From Acidimicrobiaceae bacterium (GTDB lineage Bacteria > Actinomycetota > Acidimicrobiia > Acidimicrobiales > Palsa-688), in contig PMHH01000113.1 in the NCBI GenBank assembly GCA_003156595.1, positions 1 to 50,378 on the forward strand: 50,378 nucleotides of DNA. The letters run 5' to 3'. Position 1 is the stretch's first letter. Each line of letters begins with the position of its first letter. The notes under the pieces are model-generated. The model saw only the letters and a list, made by a program, of their open reading frames with translations, was not told where the DNA came from and did no database searches. Position numbers and translations under genes: made by a program. Below, piece after piece: positions 27,429 to 36,782 of the stretch.

Positions 27429-29105
27429 TCAGTTCCCGGCGGCTGTCTCGATGAGGCCGTCGCGGGTCGCGGCGGCGACAGCCTCGAGTTTCGAGTGGAC
27501 GTCGAGTCGGGCCATGAGGCTCTGGACGTCGCGGTGGACCTGGTTGGCTCGAAGCCCAAGGTGTTCGGCGATCTGGTGGTTGTCGAGACCCTTGGACGAG
27601 AGGGAGAGTATCTCCTGCTCGGTCTCGGTGAGGAAGATCTCAAGTGTCCTGTGGTCGGCCCGGGGCAGCATCGGAACGAGACGTTGCAGTTCGGCGGGAG
27701 CCATCACGATCTCTCCGGCGTGGGCCAGGCGGATGGCGCCCACCAACTCGACGGAGGCCCGAGTCTTGTCGAGATAGCCTGAGCAGCCGGCGTCGATGGC
27801 GTCCAGAAGCACTTCGTCGCTGCCATAGCCGGTGACCAGCAGGACCCGCACATCGGGGGCGATCTGGCGCAGCACTCGCGCCGTAGTGACACCGTCACTG
27901 TCAGGAAGCCGGTGGTCCAAGAGGATGACATTCGGGACAATGACGCGGGTCACATCTACCGCCGCCTTGGCGGTCTCGACGACTGCGGCTACGAGCATGT
28001 CGTCTTCCCGTTCGATCAGGCGGGCCAGGCCCTCGGCTACCATTCTGTGATCGTCGACGATCATCACCGTGATCGGGCTGTCCTTGTCCGTCAGATGGCC
28101 CTGGACCGCGCTCACTCGATCGCGGCCCGCCGCCTTGCCGGCGTATAGAGCCGCATCGGCGGCCCGGACCAGAGCGCCGGGGTCCACGGTCAGGCCCGAC
28201 GCAAAACCTATGGTCACCGTCATCCGCATCCGCCCATCGGGTCCGTCGACCACGGACTCTTTCACCCGAGCGCGAATTCGCTCTGCCAGTTCGAAGGCTC
28301 CTCGTTCGTCGGTATCGGGAGCTACCAGGAGGAACTCGTCCCCGCCGAGCCGGCCGATCACGTCCTCGATGCGGACCGTGTCGTGGAGCAGATCGGCCAA
28401 CCACCGCAAAGCGGTGTCACCAGCGGCGTGGCCGAAGTGGTCGTTGATCTCCTTGAAACGGTCGACGTCAATGACCATGACTGTGAGCGTGCTGTGCCAG
28501 CGGCGGGCCCGGCCGGCGACGCGGACCAACTCCCGGTAGACGTAAGCCCGATTCGGGAGCCCGGTGAGCCAGTCGATGGACCCGGACTGCTCGAGTTGCG
28601 CATTGCGACGCAGCAGATCGGCCCGCTCGGCCTCTGCGAACTGCGCCTGGTGGATTCGCATCAGAAGCTCGACCGGTTCGAAAGGCCTCAGTGCGAAGTT
28701 GGTCGCCCCATGGTGGAGTGCCTCGGTGATGACCGAGGGGCTGTCGTCGCTCTTGAACAACAACACCGTCGTTACGGGCGCGCCCGCCTGCTCTCGGAGA
28801 CCTTTGAGGACCTCGAGCCCGGTCGGATCGACGAGGTGGTAATCGAGTAGCACGACGTCGGCGTCGAGCTTCTGCGCGAGCAGCAGGCCGGTATTGCCGT
28901 CAGGCGCGACAGCGACCCGATACCCCGCCGTCGTGAGAATCTGGGCGAGGAGGTCCCGCGACGAGTAGTCGGCCTCGATCACCAACATGAGGGCGGGCTG
29001 ACGCCGGCGCCCTGCCCTCGCGTTCGGACCGGGTACTTGCGCCGTCGAGCCGTTCGCCTTCAAAGAATGTCCAGACTCTCCGCCGGACATGCACCCACCT
29101 CCCAC
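27429..29105 (-). CDS. REC - GGDEF - REC - LuxR-type HTH multi-output response regulator
   Basis: Degenerate REC (MLVIEADYSSRD...LLDYHLVDPTG...FALRPFEP); intact RLGGDEFLLVAPD with RIED 5 residues upstream; second REC IVDDHRMVAEGLARLIE...LLDHRLPDSDG...YLDKT; HTH FLTETEQEILSLSSKGLDNHQIAEHLGLRANQVHRDVQSLMARLDV. Confidence 0.92.
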   Translation of the reverse strand: MGGGCMSGGESGHSLKANGSTAQVPGPNARAGRRRQPALMLVIEADYSSRDLLAQILTTAGYRVAVAPDGNTGLLLAQKLDADVVLLDYHLVDPTGLEVLKGLREQAGAPVTTVLLFKSDDSPSVITEALHHGATNFALRPFEPVELLMRIHQAQFAEAERADLLRRNAQLEQSGSIDWLTGLPNRAYVYRELVRVAGRARRWHSTLTVMVIDVDRFKEINDHFGHAAGDTALRWLADLLHDTVRIEDVIGRLGGDEFLLVAPDTDERGAFELAERIRARVKESVVDGPDGRMRMTVTIGFASGLTVDPGALVRAADAALYAGKAAGRDRVSAVQGHLTDKDSPITVMIVDDHRMVAEGLARLIEREDDMLVAAVVETAKAAVDVTRVIVPNVILLDHRLPDSDGVTTARVLRQIAPDVRVLLVTGYGSDEVLLDAIDAGCSGYLDKTRASVELVGAIRLAHAGEIVMAPAELQRLVPMLPRADHRTLEIFLTETEQEILSLSSKGLDNHQIAEHLGLRANQVHRDVQSLMARLDVHSKLEAVAAATRDGLIETAAGN

Positions 29106-29698
29106 TAGCGCTCATGATACGGCTCATTCGACGTTTGCCGTCATCGCCCGGCTACCTGCCGCCTGACGCTAACTCAAAAGCGGAGCGGTAGCGTTCTTGT
29201 AACGCCTCGGTGCTGCGCTCGGCGGCTTAAAGGCGGTCACGTCCCAGGCCACGACCCCGCTCTGCCGGGCAACGGGACGTTGCAATCTTGTCCCAAAGAC
29301 TTCCTTCTTTGTAACACATAGATCGGTCATCGTGTTGTGATCTTTCCTGACGGTAGTTCGAAATCTGTGGTGGTCGATAGGAGTCACGCTGGGATGTGGT
29401 GGTGTGCGTTTCCGGATGAAGGTGTGACGGTTAAAGCCAGCAGTTGTAGGCGCAATTCCTCTAGGCCGTGCTCTCCGGTACGTCCCGAGCGAGCGGGATC
29501 AGGCGCTACCGTCGCTCGACAATATGTCTCGTCCAGAATATGTAGACAGCCTACGGTGTCCACGTTCTCATGAAACGACAAAGCGGCCTATTTGCAGGTA
29601 TATTGGAGCTCAGAGCCGGAAGAGTACGGGACCGACGAGCTGCGAGGATTCCCCCCGCAGATGGGTCGACTTCCGAGTAGGCCGGAGATAGCCTGGTA

Positions 29699-31477
29699 GT
29701 GATGGCCTCATTCGCCCGAGATGGGGCGCTTCACGGTACCGCCCCCGCAGACGCCGACGCGATCCAACGGGCTCGGGCGGTGATCTGGATCAACCTGGGG
29801 TGCGTCGCAGTGTGGATCATCATCCAGATCGCAGCCGGCTTGGGTTTCCACAACGCTCGACCGCTCGGTGTCGCGGGCGCCGGGCTCGGGATGGCGATCT
29901 GCTGGTCGGCCGCGCTGCGCCAGATCTCCACGGGTCGTATGGCACGCGGCGTCGCGACCTACACCATCTCGGGCCTGCTCCTGCTGCTTGCCATGGGTAT
30001 GTTCGTTCCCGAGCTCTCGTTGCTGTTCACGTTGGCAACCTTCATCTTCCTCGCCTTCGGGCTTTCCTACATGAGCGGCACGGCTTCGCTCAGGATCGTC
30101 GCACTGACGCTCGTCGTCGCGTTGATCCTGCTGGTCACGTCGGTCGCCCTGAAGTGGACAAGCGGTGTGCCTGTTGGGACGTTCAGGTGGATCAACCTGA
30201 TCGGCATGCTGATGGCTCTTTCCATCGACGCGACAATGTTCATTATGCTGCGCCGCACGCTAGAGGCCCGCGCTGATCGTCTCGTGGCAGCGGAGCGGGA
30301 GGCCGTCCAGTTGCAGCAGCGAATCGCCCAGCAACAGCGGCTCGAGAGCGTCGGGCTGCTCGCCGGGGGGATCGCGCATGACTTCAACAACCTCCTAGGC
30401 GTCATCATGGGCTACGCCGCATTTGTCTCCGCAGGGGCGGCGGACGCGGCCACGGTGCGGGCCGATGTCGAGAAGATCCAGGCCGCGGCCGAGCGCGCCG
30501 CTCGGCTGACCAAGCAGCTGTTGATCTTCGCTCGACGCGAGACGGTCGAGTCTGACCTGTTGGATATGAACGTCATCGTCACCGAGGTCCATGACCTCTT
30601 GTCGCGCACGATCGGCGAGCACATCGAGTTCAGGGTCGAACTGCTCGAGAACCTCCCCGCGGTCTGGGCCGACCGCGGCCAGCTCGAGCAGGTGCTCCTC
30701 AACCTCGCGGTCAACGCTCGCGACGCGATGCCCGATGGCGGGGCGTTGACCGTTGCGACGCGCGTGGCAGATTTCCGCGAGGGCGACGCAGGGCTTCATA
30801 GCGATGTGAGCTCGGGCCGCTATGTGGAGCTGGCTGTCGGCGATACGGGGACCGGGATGAGCGCGGAGGTCGCCCAGCGTATCTTCGAGCCGTTCTTCAC
30901 GACCAAACCCAGGGGTCAGGGCACGGGCCTGGGCCTGGCGACCGTGTACGGCATCGTCACTGGCGCCGACGGCGGCATGACCGTCGAGTCGGAGGAGGGC
31001 CGCGGTACGACCTTCCACGTTTACCTTCCCGCCCGAGAGCCGGCGACGTCCCTCGACGCGATTGTGGCGGCACCACGGACCGATGGGCAGGGAGAGACGA
31101 TCCTAGTCGTCGAAGACGAGCTCGATGTGCTCGAGCTGACTTCCAGGATCCTCCGCCAGGGCGGCTACGAGGTACTCGAGGCGTGCACCTTCGAGCGTGC
31201 CCTACACCTCGCCGCATCGACCGACTTCCAGCTGCTCCTCACCGACTCGATCATGCCGCACATGTCGGGCCGCGTCCTCGCGGCGCGCGTCGCAGAGTTG
31301 AGACCGGGCACGGCCGTCCTCTACATGTCCGGTTACAGCGAGGGTGTGCTCAACCCCGAGCGGGCCCTTCCCGACGGGGTCGCGCTGATCCAGAAGCCGT
31401 TCACGGCTCGGACCTTGCTCGAGTACGTCCGCAACGCTTTGGGGACGGGACCCGGCGCTGCGGGAGCCGCGGCCTAA
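29699..31477 (+). CDS. Membrane hybrid sensor histidine kinase with C-terminal REC
   Basis: About 6 hydrophobic segments then LAGGIAHDFNNLLGVIMGYAAFV...NARDAMPDGGALT...GDTGTGMSAE...GQGTGLGLATVYGI...ILVVEDELDVLEL...LLLTDSIMPHMSG...IQKPFT. Confidence 0.93.
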   Translation: MMASFARDGALHGTAPADADAIQRARAVIWINLGCVAVWIIIQIAAGLGFHNARPLGVAGAGLGMAICWSAALRQISTGRMARGVATYTISGLLLLLAMGMFVPELSLLFTLATFIFLAFGLSYMSGTASLRIVALTLVVALILLVTSVALKWTSGVPVGTFRWINLIGMLMALSIDATMFIMLRRTLEARADRLVAAEREAVQLQQRIAQQQRLESVGLLAGGIAHDFNNLLGVIMGYAAFVSAGAADAATVRADVEKIQAAAERAARLTKQLLIFARRETVESDLLDMNVIVTEVHDLLSRTIGEHIEFRVELLENLPAVWADRGQLEQVLLNLAVNARDAMPDGGALTVATRVADFREGDAGLHSDVSSGRYVELAVGDTGTGMSAEVAQRIFEPFFTTKPRGQGTGLGLATVYGIVTGADGGMTVESEEGRGTTFHVYLPAREPATSLDAIVAAPRTDGQGETILVVEDELDVLELTSRILRQGGYEVLEACTFERALHLAASTDFQLLLTDSIMPHMSGRVLAARVAELRPGTAVLYMSGYSEGVLNPERALPDGVALIQKPFTARTLLEYVRNALGTGPGAAGAAA

Positions 31478-32057
31478 GCCGGAGGCCTCTCCGGAGGCAC
31501 GGGACAGCTGTCATCTCGGTCTCCGACCACACCAGGACCGTCACTATGGGACTGGGATAGACGGGTCATCGCCTACTAGGACGTCTATGCGAACACCACC
31601 ACCACGGGGTGGAAGGGAATCGGTGATCGGGCGGCTCTTATCGTTCCTGCCGGGTCCTTTCAGGTATCGAGCGGGGCGCCTTTGGCAGGTCCGGTGGCTT
31701 GCGAGTCGCCTCAGGGCCGGCGACATCGGAGAACAGATCGATGACGAACCAGGCGATCGCCAGCGACACCTCGATCTCCTTCGTGAGACACCTTTCGTCA
31801 ACCTGTACACTCACACCGTGTTGGGCGAGTAGCAGCCGACCGCGATGGTGCTGCTCGTCATCGCCACCAACGACGGTCCCCCGCAGGATTCAACCAAAAC
31901 TAGGCTGGCGACCAGCGCGAACCCGACTGCGGCGGCCGCAGTCGTCCGCCTCCTCTTCATCGTGGTGAACCGCTGGTCCGGCTACCGACTGGTGGTGTCC
32001 GGGACCTGACCCACCGGGTCATGCCGGTGGACTGACGGGGCCGCGTAGTGTGCGGCG

Positions 32058-33398
32058 GTGGTTTTAGGGTTGTCGCGGCTGGAGCCGCCGCTGAGATCTC
32101 CGCGTGATCGTAAGGACCGGTTCGTCAATTACGCGGGGACGGTGACCGTCTCACCGGCTGGATGGGAGTCGCCATCGACTGAAGAAGAGGTGTCAAAGTG
32201 CGTGCGTGCGGCAGCGGCGTCCGGACGGCGTATCCGGGCCGTAGGAGCCGGGCATTCGTGGAGTGCCATAGCGGCGCCGGAGGACATCGCCCTCACCTTG
32301 GACCGTATGAGTGGAATCGTGGCCCGAGGCCCAGGCTGGGTGCGGGTTAAGGCGGGGACTCGCTTGCGGCAGCTCAACCGGGCCCTGGGCGCGGTAGGGG
32401 AAGCGTTGCCTGTCGTCGCTTCGATCGCACAGCAGAGTGTGGCCGGGGCGGTGGGGACGGGTACCCACGGGTCAAGTCTCAGCCACGGGAATCTCTCGAG
32501 CCTGGTCTGCGGCGCCCGTCTGGTCGCGGGTGACGGTTCAGTGCTCGAGATCGGAGAGGATGACGAGAGGCTCGACGGAATACGGGTTCACCTCGGTGCT
32601 CTCGGCCCGGTTACGGAGCTGACCCTCCGGACCACCGCTCGTTTCAACCTGTCCGAGACCATCGAGCCGGTTCCAGTGGAGCAGGTGGCCTCCCGAGCAG
32701 AGGAGCTGGGGCGGAGCGCCGAGTACGTCAAGGTGTGGTGGATGCCGCAGACGGCCAACGTGCTGGTGTTCCGGTACGAGAGAACCGACGAGTCGATGAC
32801 CCGACTGCCGTCACCTGAGACTCAGCGGCTGCTCGAAAACTGGCTCCCCCGAGCCATCCTTCCCGCCCTCTACGCGTGGCAGCAGAACCACTCCAGCGGA
32901 GTGCCGCGTTTCAACGAAGTGGCCACACGATGGTTGACCAAGAAGCGACGGGTGGGGCCAAGCACCTTGCTGCTCACCACCCCTGAACCCATCCGCCATT
33001 ACGAGACCGAGGCTGCGGTGGCGCTGGCTGCCGGAGGCGAAGCCTTCGACCGCACGGTCCGATTGTTCGACCGGGACGATCTGCACGCCAACTTCATTCT
33101 AGAACTTCGCTACAGCAAGGCCGACACCGGTTGGATGAGCACCGCCTACGGAGGCGACGTCGTACACCTCGGGGCGTGCACGGCAATACGCGGACTCAAG
33201 CGTCCCTACTTCGACGGGTTCTGGGGGGCGCTGCGCCCGCTTGGCGCGCGCCCGCACTGGGCCAAGGAGACGGTTCACGAGAGCCCCGACGTGCTGTCCC
33301 TGTATCCGATGGCTGATCGCTTCCTCGATCTGCGTAACCAGATCGACCCCCAACGGATGTTCGCCAACGGCTTCCTCGACCGGATGTTGGGACCCTGA
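32058..33398 (+). CDS. FAD-binding D-arabinono-1,4-lactone / L-gulonolactone oxidase family protein
   Basis: NYAGTVTVSPAGWESPSTEEEV...IRAVGAGHSWSAIAAPED...GTGTHGSSLSHGNLSSLV; C-term IDPQRMFANGFLDRMLG. Confidence 0.9.
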   Translation: MVLGLSRLEPPLRSPRDRKDRFVNYAGTVTVSPAGWESPSTEEEVSKCVRAAAASGRRIRAVGAGHSWSAIAAPEDIALTLDRMSGIVARGPGWVRVKAGTRLRQLNRALGAVGEALPVVASIAQQSVAGAVGTGTHGSSLSHGNLSSLVCGARLVAGDGSVLEIGEDDERLDGIRVHLGALGPVTELTLRTTARFNLSETIEPVPVEQVASRAEELGRSAEYVKVWWMPQTANVLVFRYERTDESMTRLPSPETQRLLENWLPRAILPALYAWQQNHSSGVPRFNEVATRWLTKKRRVGPSTLLLTTPEPIRHYETEAAVALAAGGEAFDRTVRLFDRDDLHANFILELRYSKADTGWMSTAYGGDVVHLGACTAIRGLKRPYFDGFWGALRPLGARPHWAKETVHESPDVLSLYPMADRFLDLRNQIDPQRMFANGFLDRMLGP

Positions 33399-33429
33399 CG
33401 CCCTTCTTCGAGCGTCTCCTCAACCCAAG

Positions 33430-33680
33430 GGCCGGGCCGCGGTCAATGCCGACCAGTACTGCTGCCGAGAGGAGGACCTATCGGGCTCCCGGAGCGCGAA
33501 GCGCGCCCTGAAGCGCGCAACCAAACGGGTCGTGCTCGCCCGCTACGGCCGCAACGACCGTCTGGCCGATGCGATCTACCTGTGGGCCTTCGCTACCCTA
33601 AAACGCCTCCCCCGGAGCCCGGGCCTTCTACGACACCCGCCGGGCCGCTGGCGACATCCACGTAGTCCGTGGCCCCAGAG
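33430..33680 (+). mobile_element. IS110-family transposase C-terminal remnant (frameshifted)
   Basis: RSAKRALKRATKRVVLARYGRNDRLADAIYLWAFATLKR, then in the next frame AFYDTRRAAGDIHV, the typical IS110 C-terminal segment. Confidence 0.65.
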
Positions 33681-33721
33681 TGAGAGACCTCGGACGAGAG
33701 GGTCACCGGTTGCCGACCGCT

Positions 33722-34846
33722 CTAGGAGCCGGCGAGGGTTTTTCCGGACGGGACGACCAAATTGCCACTGGGGTCTACGTGCGCCGATCCGGGGTGGGCG
33801 ATGGGGATCAGCGGTCCCGGGCAGGCGTAGCTGGTTCCCGGTCCACACAGACCATCGGTCAGGTAGGACTTGCTCACGATCGACTTCGGCCAGGCTCCCT
33901 GGTGGACTCCGAAATATTGAGCCGGCAGGTTGTAGGTGATCATGAACAGCAGGTTCAGGGCGCCGATGAGGCCCAACAGCCGGACGCCTGTCCGCTTCCA
34001 ACCGGTGACACGGAGTTTCTCCAGTCCCCGCTCGGCGAACGACTCGCCTTTGTCGTTGCGGAAGTAGTGGAGGCAGGTCCAGCTGGCCCAAGTGGTGCCG
34101 AAGAGGATGGCCTCATACAGCGGGAACTGAAAGTAGCTCCCGGAAAAAATGGTGACCCCGTGTATGGAACCGGTGTAGACATATATCCCCATCCAGTTGA
34201 AGCACGTCTCCAGGACCGCGTCGAAGATCCAGAATCCCACGAACAGGGTGACGACGGTGCCGAGAGTGCCCATCTGTGGGTGGCGAGCCTTGAAGCGCCG
34301 CAGTAGCCACGTGGCCAGGAGCACCATCCCGAGGCAGCAGTAGACGTAGATCGGCCAGACCCAGACGAGTGGCTCGGGCATGCGATTGGCGTTGGGTAAC
34401 AGGTGCCCGGGGACGTTCCCGAGCCATGACCCGAAGTTGATCATCCCGGCGTTGTAGGTAAACCACGCGCCGCTGGCGTCACCCAACGGGTCCTGCCAGT
34501 ACAAGGTCAGGAAAGCAATGACCAGCAAGCCGTCGGTGGTTATATGCCCTTCCCTCCGCCACGGTCGGACGAGAAAGAACCAGACGAACCCGGCGAACAC
34601 AAACAGACCGCCGATCTCCCACACCAGGAACTCGACGTGCATCCAATGGGGCAGAGGATTGGTGCCCACATGGACCGTCTTGGCCTTACCCGAGGTGATC
34701 CACGCCGTCCACAGATAGGCGAAGCACAACAACGACACCACCCCGAGACAAGCCCAGATCTTCACCGCTGGCGTCTGCCGCTCCGTGACGACTGGCTCGC
34801 GCGACGTGATGCCTTCGGAAGCCGCCGGTTGGATGGTTGTCGTCAT
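33722..34846 (-). CDS. Spirocyclase AveC-family-like integral membrane protein
   Basis: Polytopic; HWMHVEFLVWEIGGLFVFAGFVWFF...DPLGDASGAWFTYNAGMINFGSWLGNVPGHLLPNANRMPEPLVWVWPIYVY...ETCFNWMGIYVYTG; recalled family resemblance, not searched. Confidence 0.7.
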   Translation of the reverse strand: MTTTIQPAASEGITSREPVVTERQTPAVKIWACLGVVSLLCFAYLWTAWITSGKAKTVHVGTNPLPHWMHVEFLVWEIGGLFVFAGFVWFFLVRPWRREGHITTDGLLVIAFLTLYWQDPLGDASGAWFTYNAGMINFGSWLGNVPGHLLPNANRMPEPLVWVWPIYVYCCLGMVLLATWLLRRFKARHPQMGTLGTVVTLFVGFWIFDAVLETCFNWMGIYVYTGSIHGVTIFSGSYFQFPLYEAILFGTTWASWTCLHYFRNDKGESFAERGLEKLRVTGWKRTGVRLLGLIGALNLLFMITYNLPAQYFGVHQGAWPKSIVSKSYLTDGLCGPGTSYACPGPLIPIAHPGSAHVDPSGNLVVPSGKTLAGS

Positions 34847-35505
34847 CGTGTGCCTGCTCCTTTATCATCGAGGATTCCCTCGAGCACTATCCGAGCCAAC
34901 TGGGCTTCTGCTTGCAGGGCATCCATGCCCACCTGGTCCAGGAAGTCCTGATTGGTCACCTGGTAGGCGAGGACCTCCAGAGCCTTAGCGACCAAGCGCG
35001 GTTCGACAGGCCGGAAACGCCCCTCGCGAACGCCGGCGGCGACCACCTCTGCCAGGAACTCGGTACCGATAGCCAAGTGGTCAGCGAAGAGCCGTTTGGC
35101 TGGTCCGTAGGCCTCCACGTCCCGGATGAAAGCGTCCCACGGCGGCCTGAACTCCCGGGCACCTTCCCGCATGAAGATCTCGATCCGATCTGCTGGGTCG
35201 GCCGTGTCGACCATCAACCGGCGGGCTCGGTCACCCACCCGGGCCCACATCCGGTTGAGGACCAGAAGGAAAAGCTCCTCCTTGGTGGGAGCAATCCGGT
35301 AAAGAGTTCGCAAGGAACACGACAGCTCAGCAGCTAGTTCGCCCATGGTCACGGAGCGAAAACCGTCACGCAGGAAGATCGTCTCCAGCGACTGCAAGAT
35401 CTCCACCTGGCGCGGCGCCAGATCACGTGGCAGCCCCATCAGTGAGCCCACCCGTTCGACCGACCGGGTGGCGGCGCTCTCTATCCGGGCCAGGGAGTCC
35501 GACAT
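34843..35505 (-). CDS. TetR family transcriptional regulator
   Basis: APRQVEILQSLETIFLRDGFRSVTMGELAAELSCSLRTLYRIAPTKEELFLLVL; stop overlaps the AveC-like ATG (ATGA). Confidence 0.88.
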   Translation of the reverse strand: MSDSLARIESAATRSVERVGSLMGLPRDLAPRQVEILQSLETIFLRDGFRSVTMGELAAELSCSLRTLYRIAPTKEELFLLVLNRMWARVGDRARRLMVDTADPADRIEIFMREGAREFRPPWDAFIRDVEAYGPAKRLFADHLAIGTEFLAEVVAAGVREGRFRPVEPRLVAKALEVLAYQVTNQDFLDQVGMDALQAEAQLARIVLEGILDDKGAGTR

Positions 35506-35534
35506 CGGTAATATCCAATCACTTATGTTACCGA
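35505..35534. promoter_or_regulatory. Candidate TetR operator TCGGTAA-N16-TTACCGA
   Basis: 7-bp perfect inverted arms abutting the TetR start codon. Confidence 0.55.
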
Positions 35535-35685
35535 AAGTCCAGAGGGACGTCAGTGGCTCCAAGCGAGTCCTGCCCCTGTCCTCCTTGTGTGAATGCGATT
35601 CGCGGTTTAGGTTGTCTGGCATGGGATCTCTGGACAATTCGGAGGGGTTCGCTCGCAGATACGTCTTGGCGGTGGGGTTCGGGGG

Positions 35686-36648
35686 ATGACGCCGCGCCGG
35701 CGGTCTGGGTCAGTACGGCGGACTACCACTCATGACTCGTTCAGGCCGCATGGGATCCGGGGGGATATCCAGCTCGTCGGCACGGGACGCGACCTGCTGA
35801 CAGGTAGTGACGGTGAGCCGAAGGTGCTCGACGCGGCCCGGCTCGAAGCTCGCATTGATTACTTGGGGGGTCGGCGGATCCTGGCTATCGAGACCGGGCC
35901 CACCCGGACTGCGCTGACGGAACTCGTCGGTTGCGCCGCGGCCGGTGGATATCGGGCAGCGCTCGACGCCGCGCTACCCGGCGAGCGGGAGCGCGGCAGA
36001 GTCCTCTACCAGTTGCTCGACGATATCCCCAGTACCATTTTGGTCAACGGTTACGCCATGGCTGTCGGCTTGCCGCCGACCGAGCATCTCGAGATCCGCC
36101 GGCAGGCATCGCTCAAACGCAGCCAGGCTGACGTCTGCGCCGGATGGCGGATCGGCGGTTCGATGCTTCGTAGCGTTGGGGAGACGGGCCTTCCCGAACT
36201 GCGGCGGGGACCGAGCGCTTCTGAACCTCTCGTTACAGATGACCCGCTGGCTTGGCACGCCCTCCCTCCGTTGCCTCCGGGGTCAATGCGCCGTGCCCGC
36301 AGGATCGACGCCTGGCGCGTAGATGGCGGAGTCGTCGGAATCGAGGCCTTCTTTCGCGACACCTTCGTCTCCGACGATGAGACTGAAGAGATAGTTCACG
36401 AGTACACCGTCGTGGCCTCTGTCGACCCTGGGACGTTGCAGTTCCTAGCCATCAGGGCGGATGTCGGCCCCCTGCCGTCGTCCGACTGCGGTGACGCCGC
36501 GCTAAGTGCCACGCGTCTGTCGGGCCTCTCGTTGTCTGACCTGCGCGCCCACGTCAGCACCAACTTCAAGGGGCCGACCACCTGCACCCACCTCAACGAC
36601 GTGCTTCGTGGACTTCAGGATCTTCCCGCTCTACTCGCGTGCATGTAG
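35686..36648 (+). CDS. DUF2889 domain-containing protein
   Basis: RRTTTHDSFRPHGIRGDIQLVGTGRDL...C-term GPTTCTHLNDVLRGLQDLPALL typical of DUF2889. Confidence 0.78.
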   Translation: MTPRRRSGSVRRTTTHDSFRPHGIRGDIQLVGTGRDLLTGSDGEPKVLDAARLEARIDYLGGRRILAIETGPTRTALTELVGCAAAGGYRAALDAALPGERERGRVLYQLLDDIPSTILVNGYAMAVGLPPTEHLEIRRQASLKRSQADVCAGWRIGGSMLRSVGETGLPELRRGPSASEPLVTDDPLAWHALPPLPPGSMRRARRIDAWRVDGGVVGIEAFFRDTFVSDDETEEIVHEYTVVASVDPGTLQFLAIRADVGPLPSSDCGDAALSATRLSGLSLSDLRAHVSTNFKGPTTCTHLNDVLRGLQDLPALLACM

Positions 36649-36782
36649 TTAGCTCGCAACGAACAACTCATCAGTGGTGCGGACGAGCTGATCGCTGAGC
36701 ACTTCGCCGGCAAGATCCGGCGACGTCACCCAGGGTCGCGCGCCATCATCACCACATCCGTCACGCATGGGCCCCGACGTGA

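Noticed and set aside
29106-29698. Short ORFs in the intergenic gap before the second hybrid kinase (29169-29387, 29337-29573)
   Set aside because: No recognised domain or coding signal; may be IS-like debris but unsupported by eye.
31560-32040. Small ORFs and the GACTGCGG-CGG-CCGCAGTC hairpin between kinase and oxidase genes
   Set aside because: Hairpin lacks a following U-run and ORFs have no recognisable homology; insufficient support for terminator or gene.
33722-34846. Part of an avermectin-type biosynthetic cluster
   Set aside because: No PKS, NRPS or tailoring genes in the window; only a single AveC-like membrane protein with its regulator.
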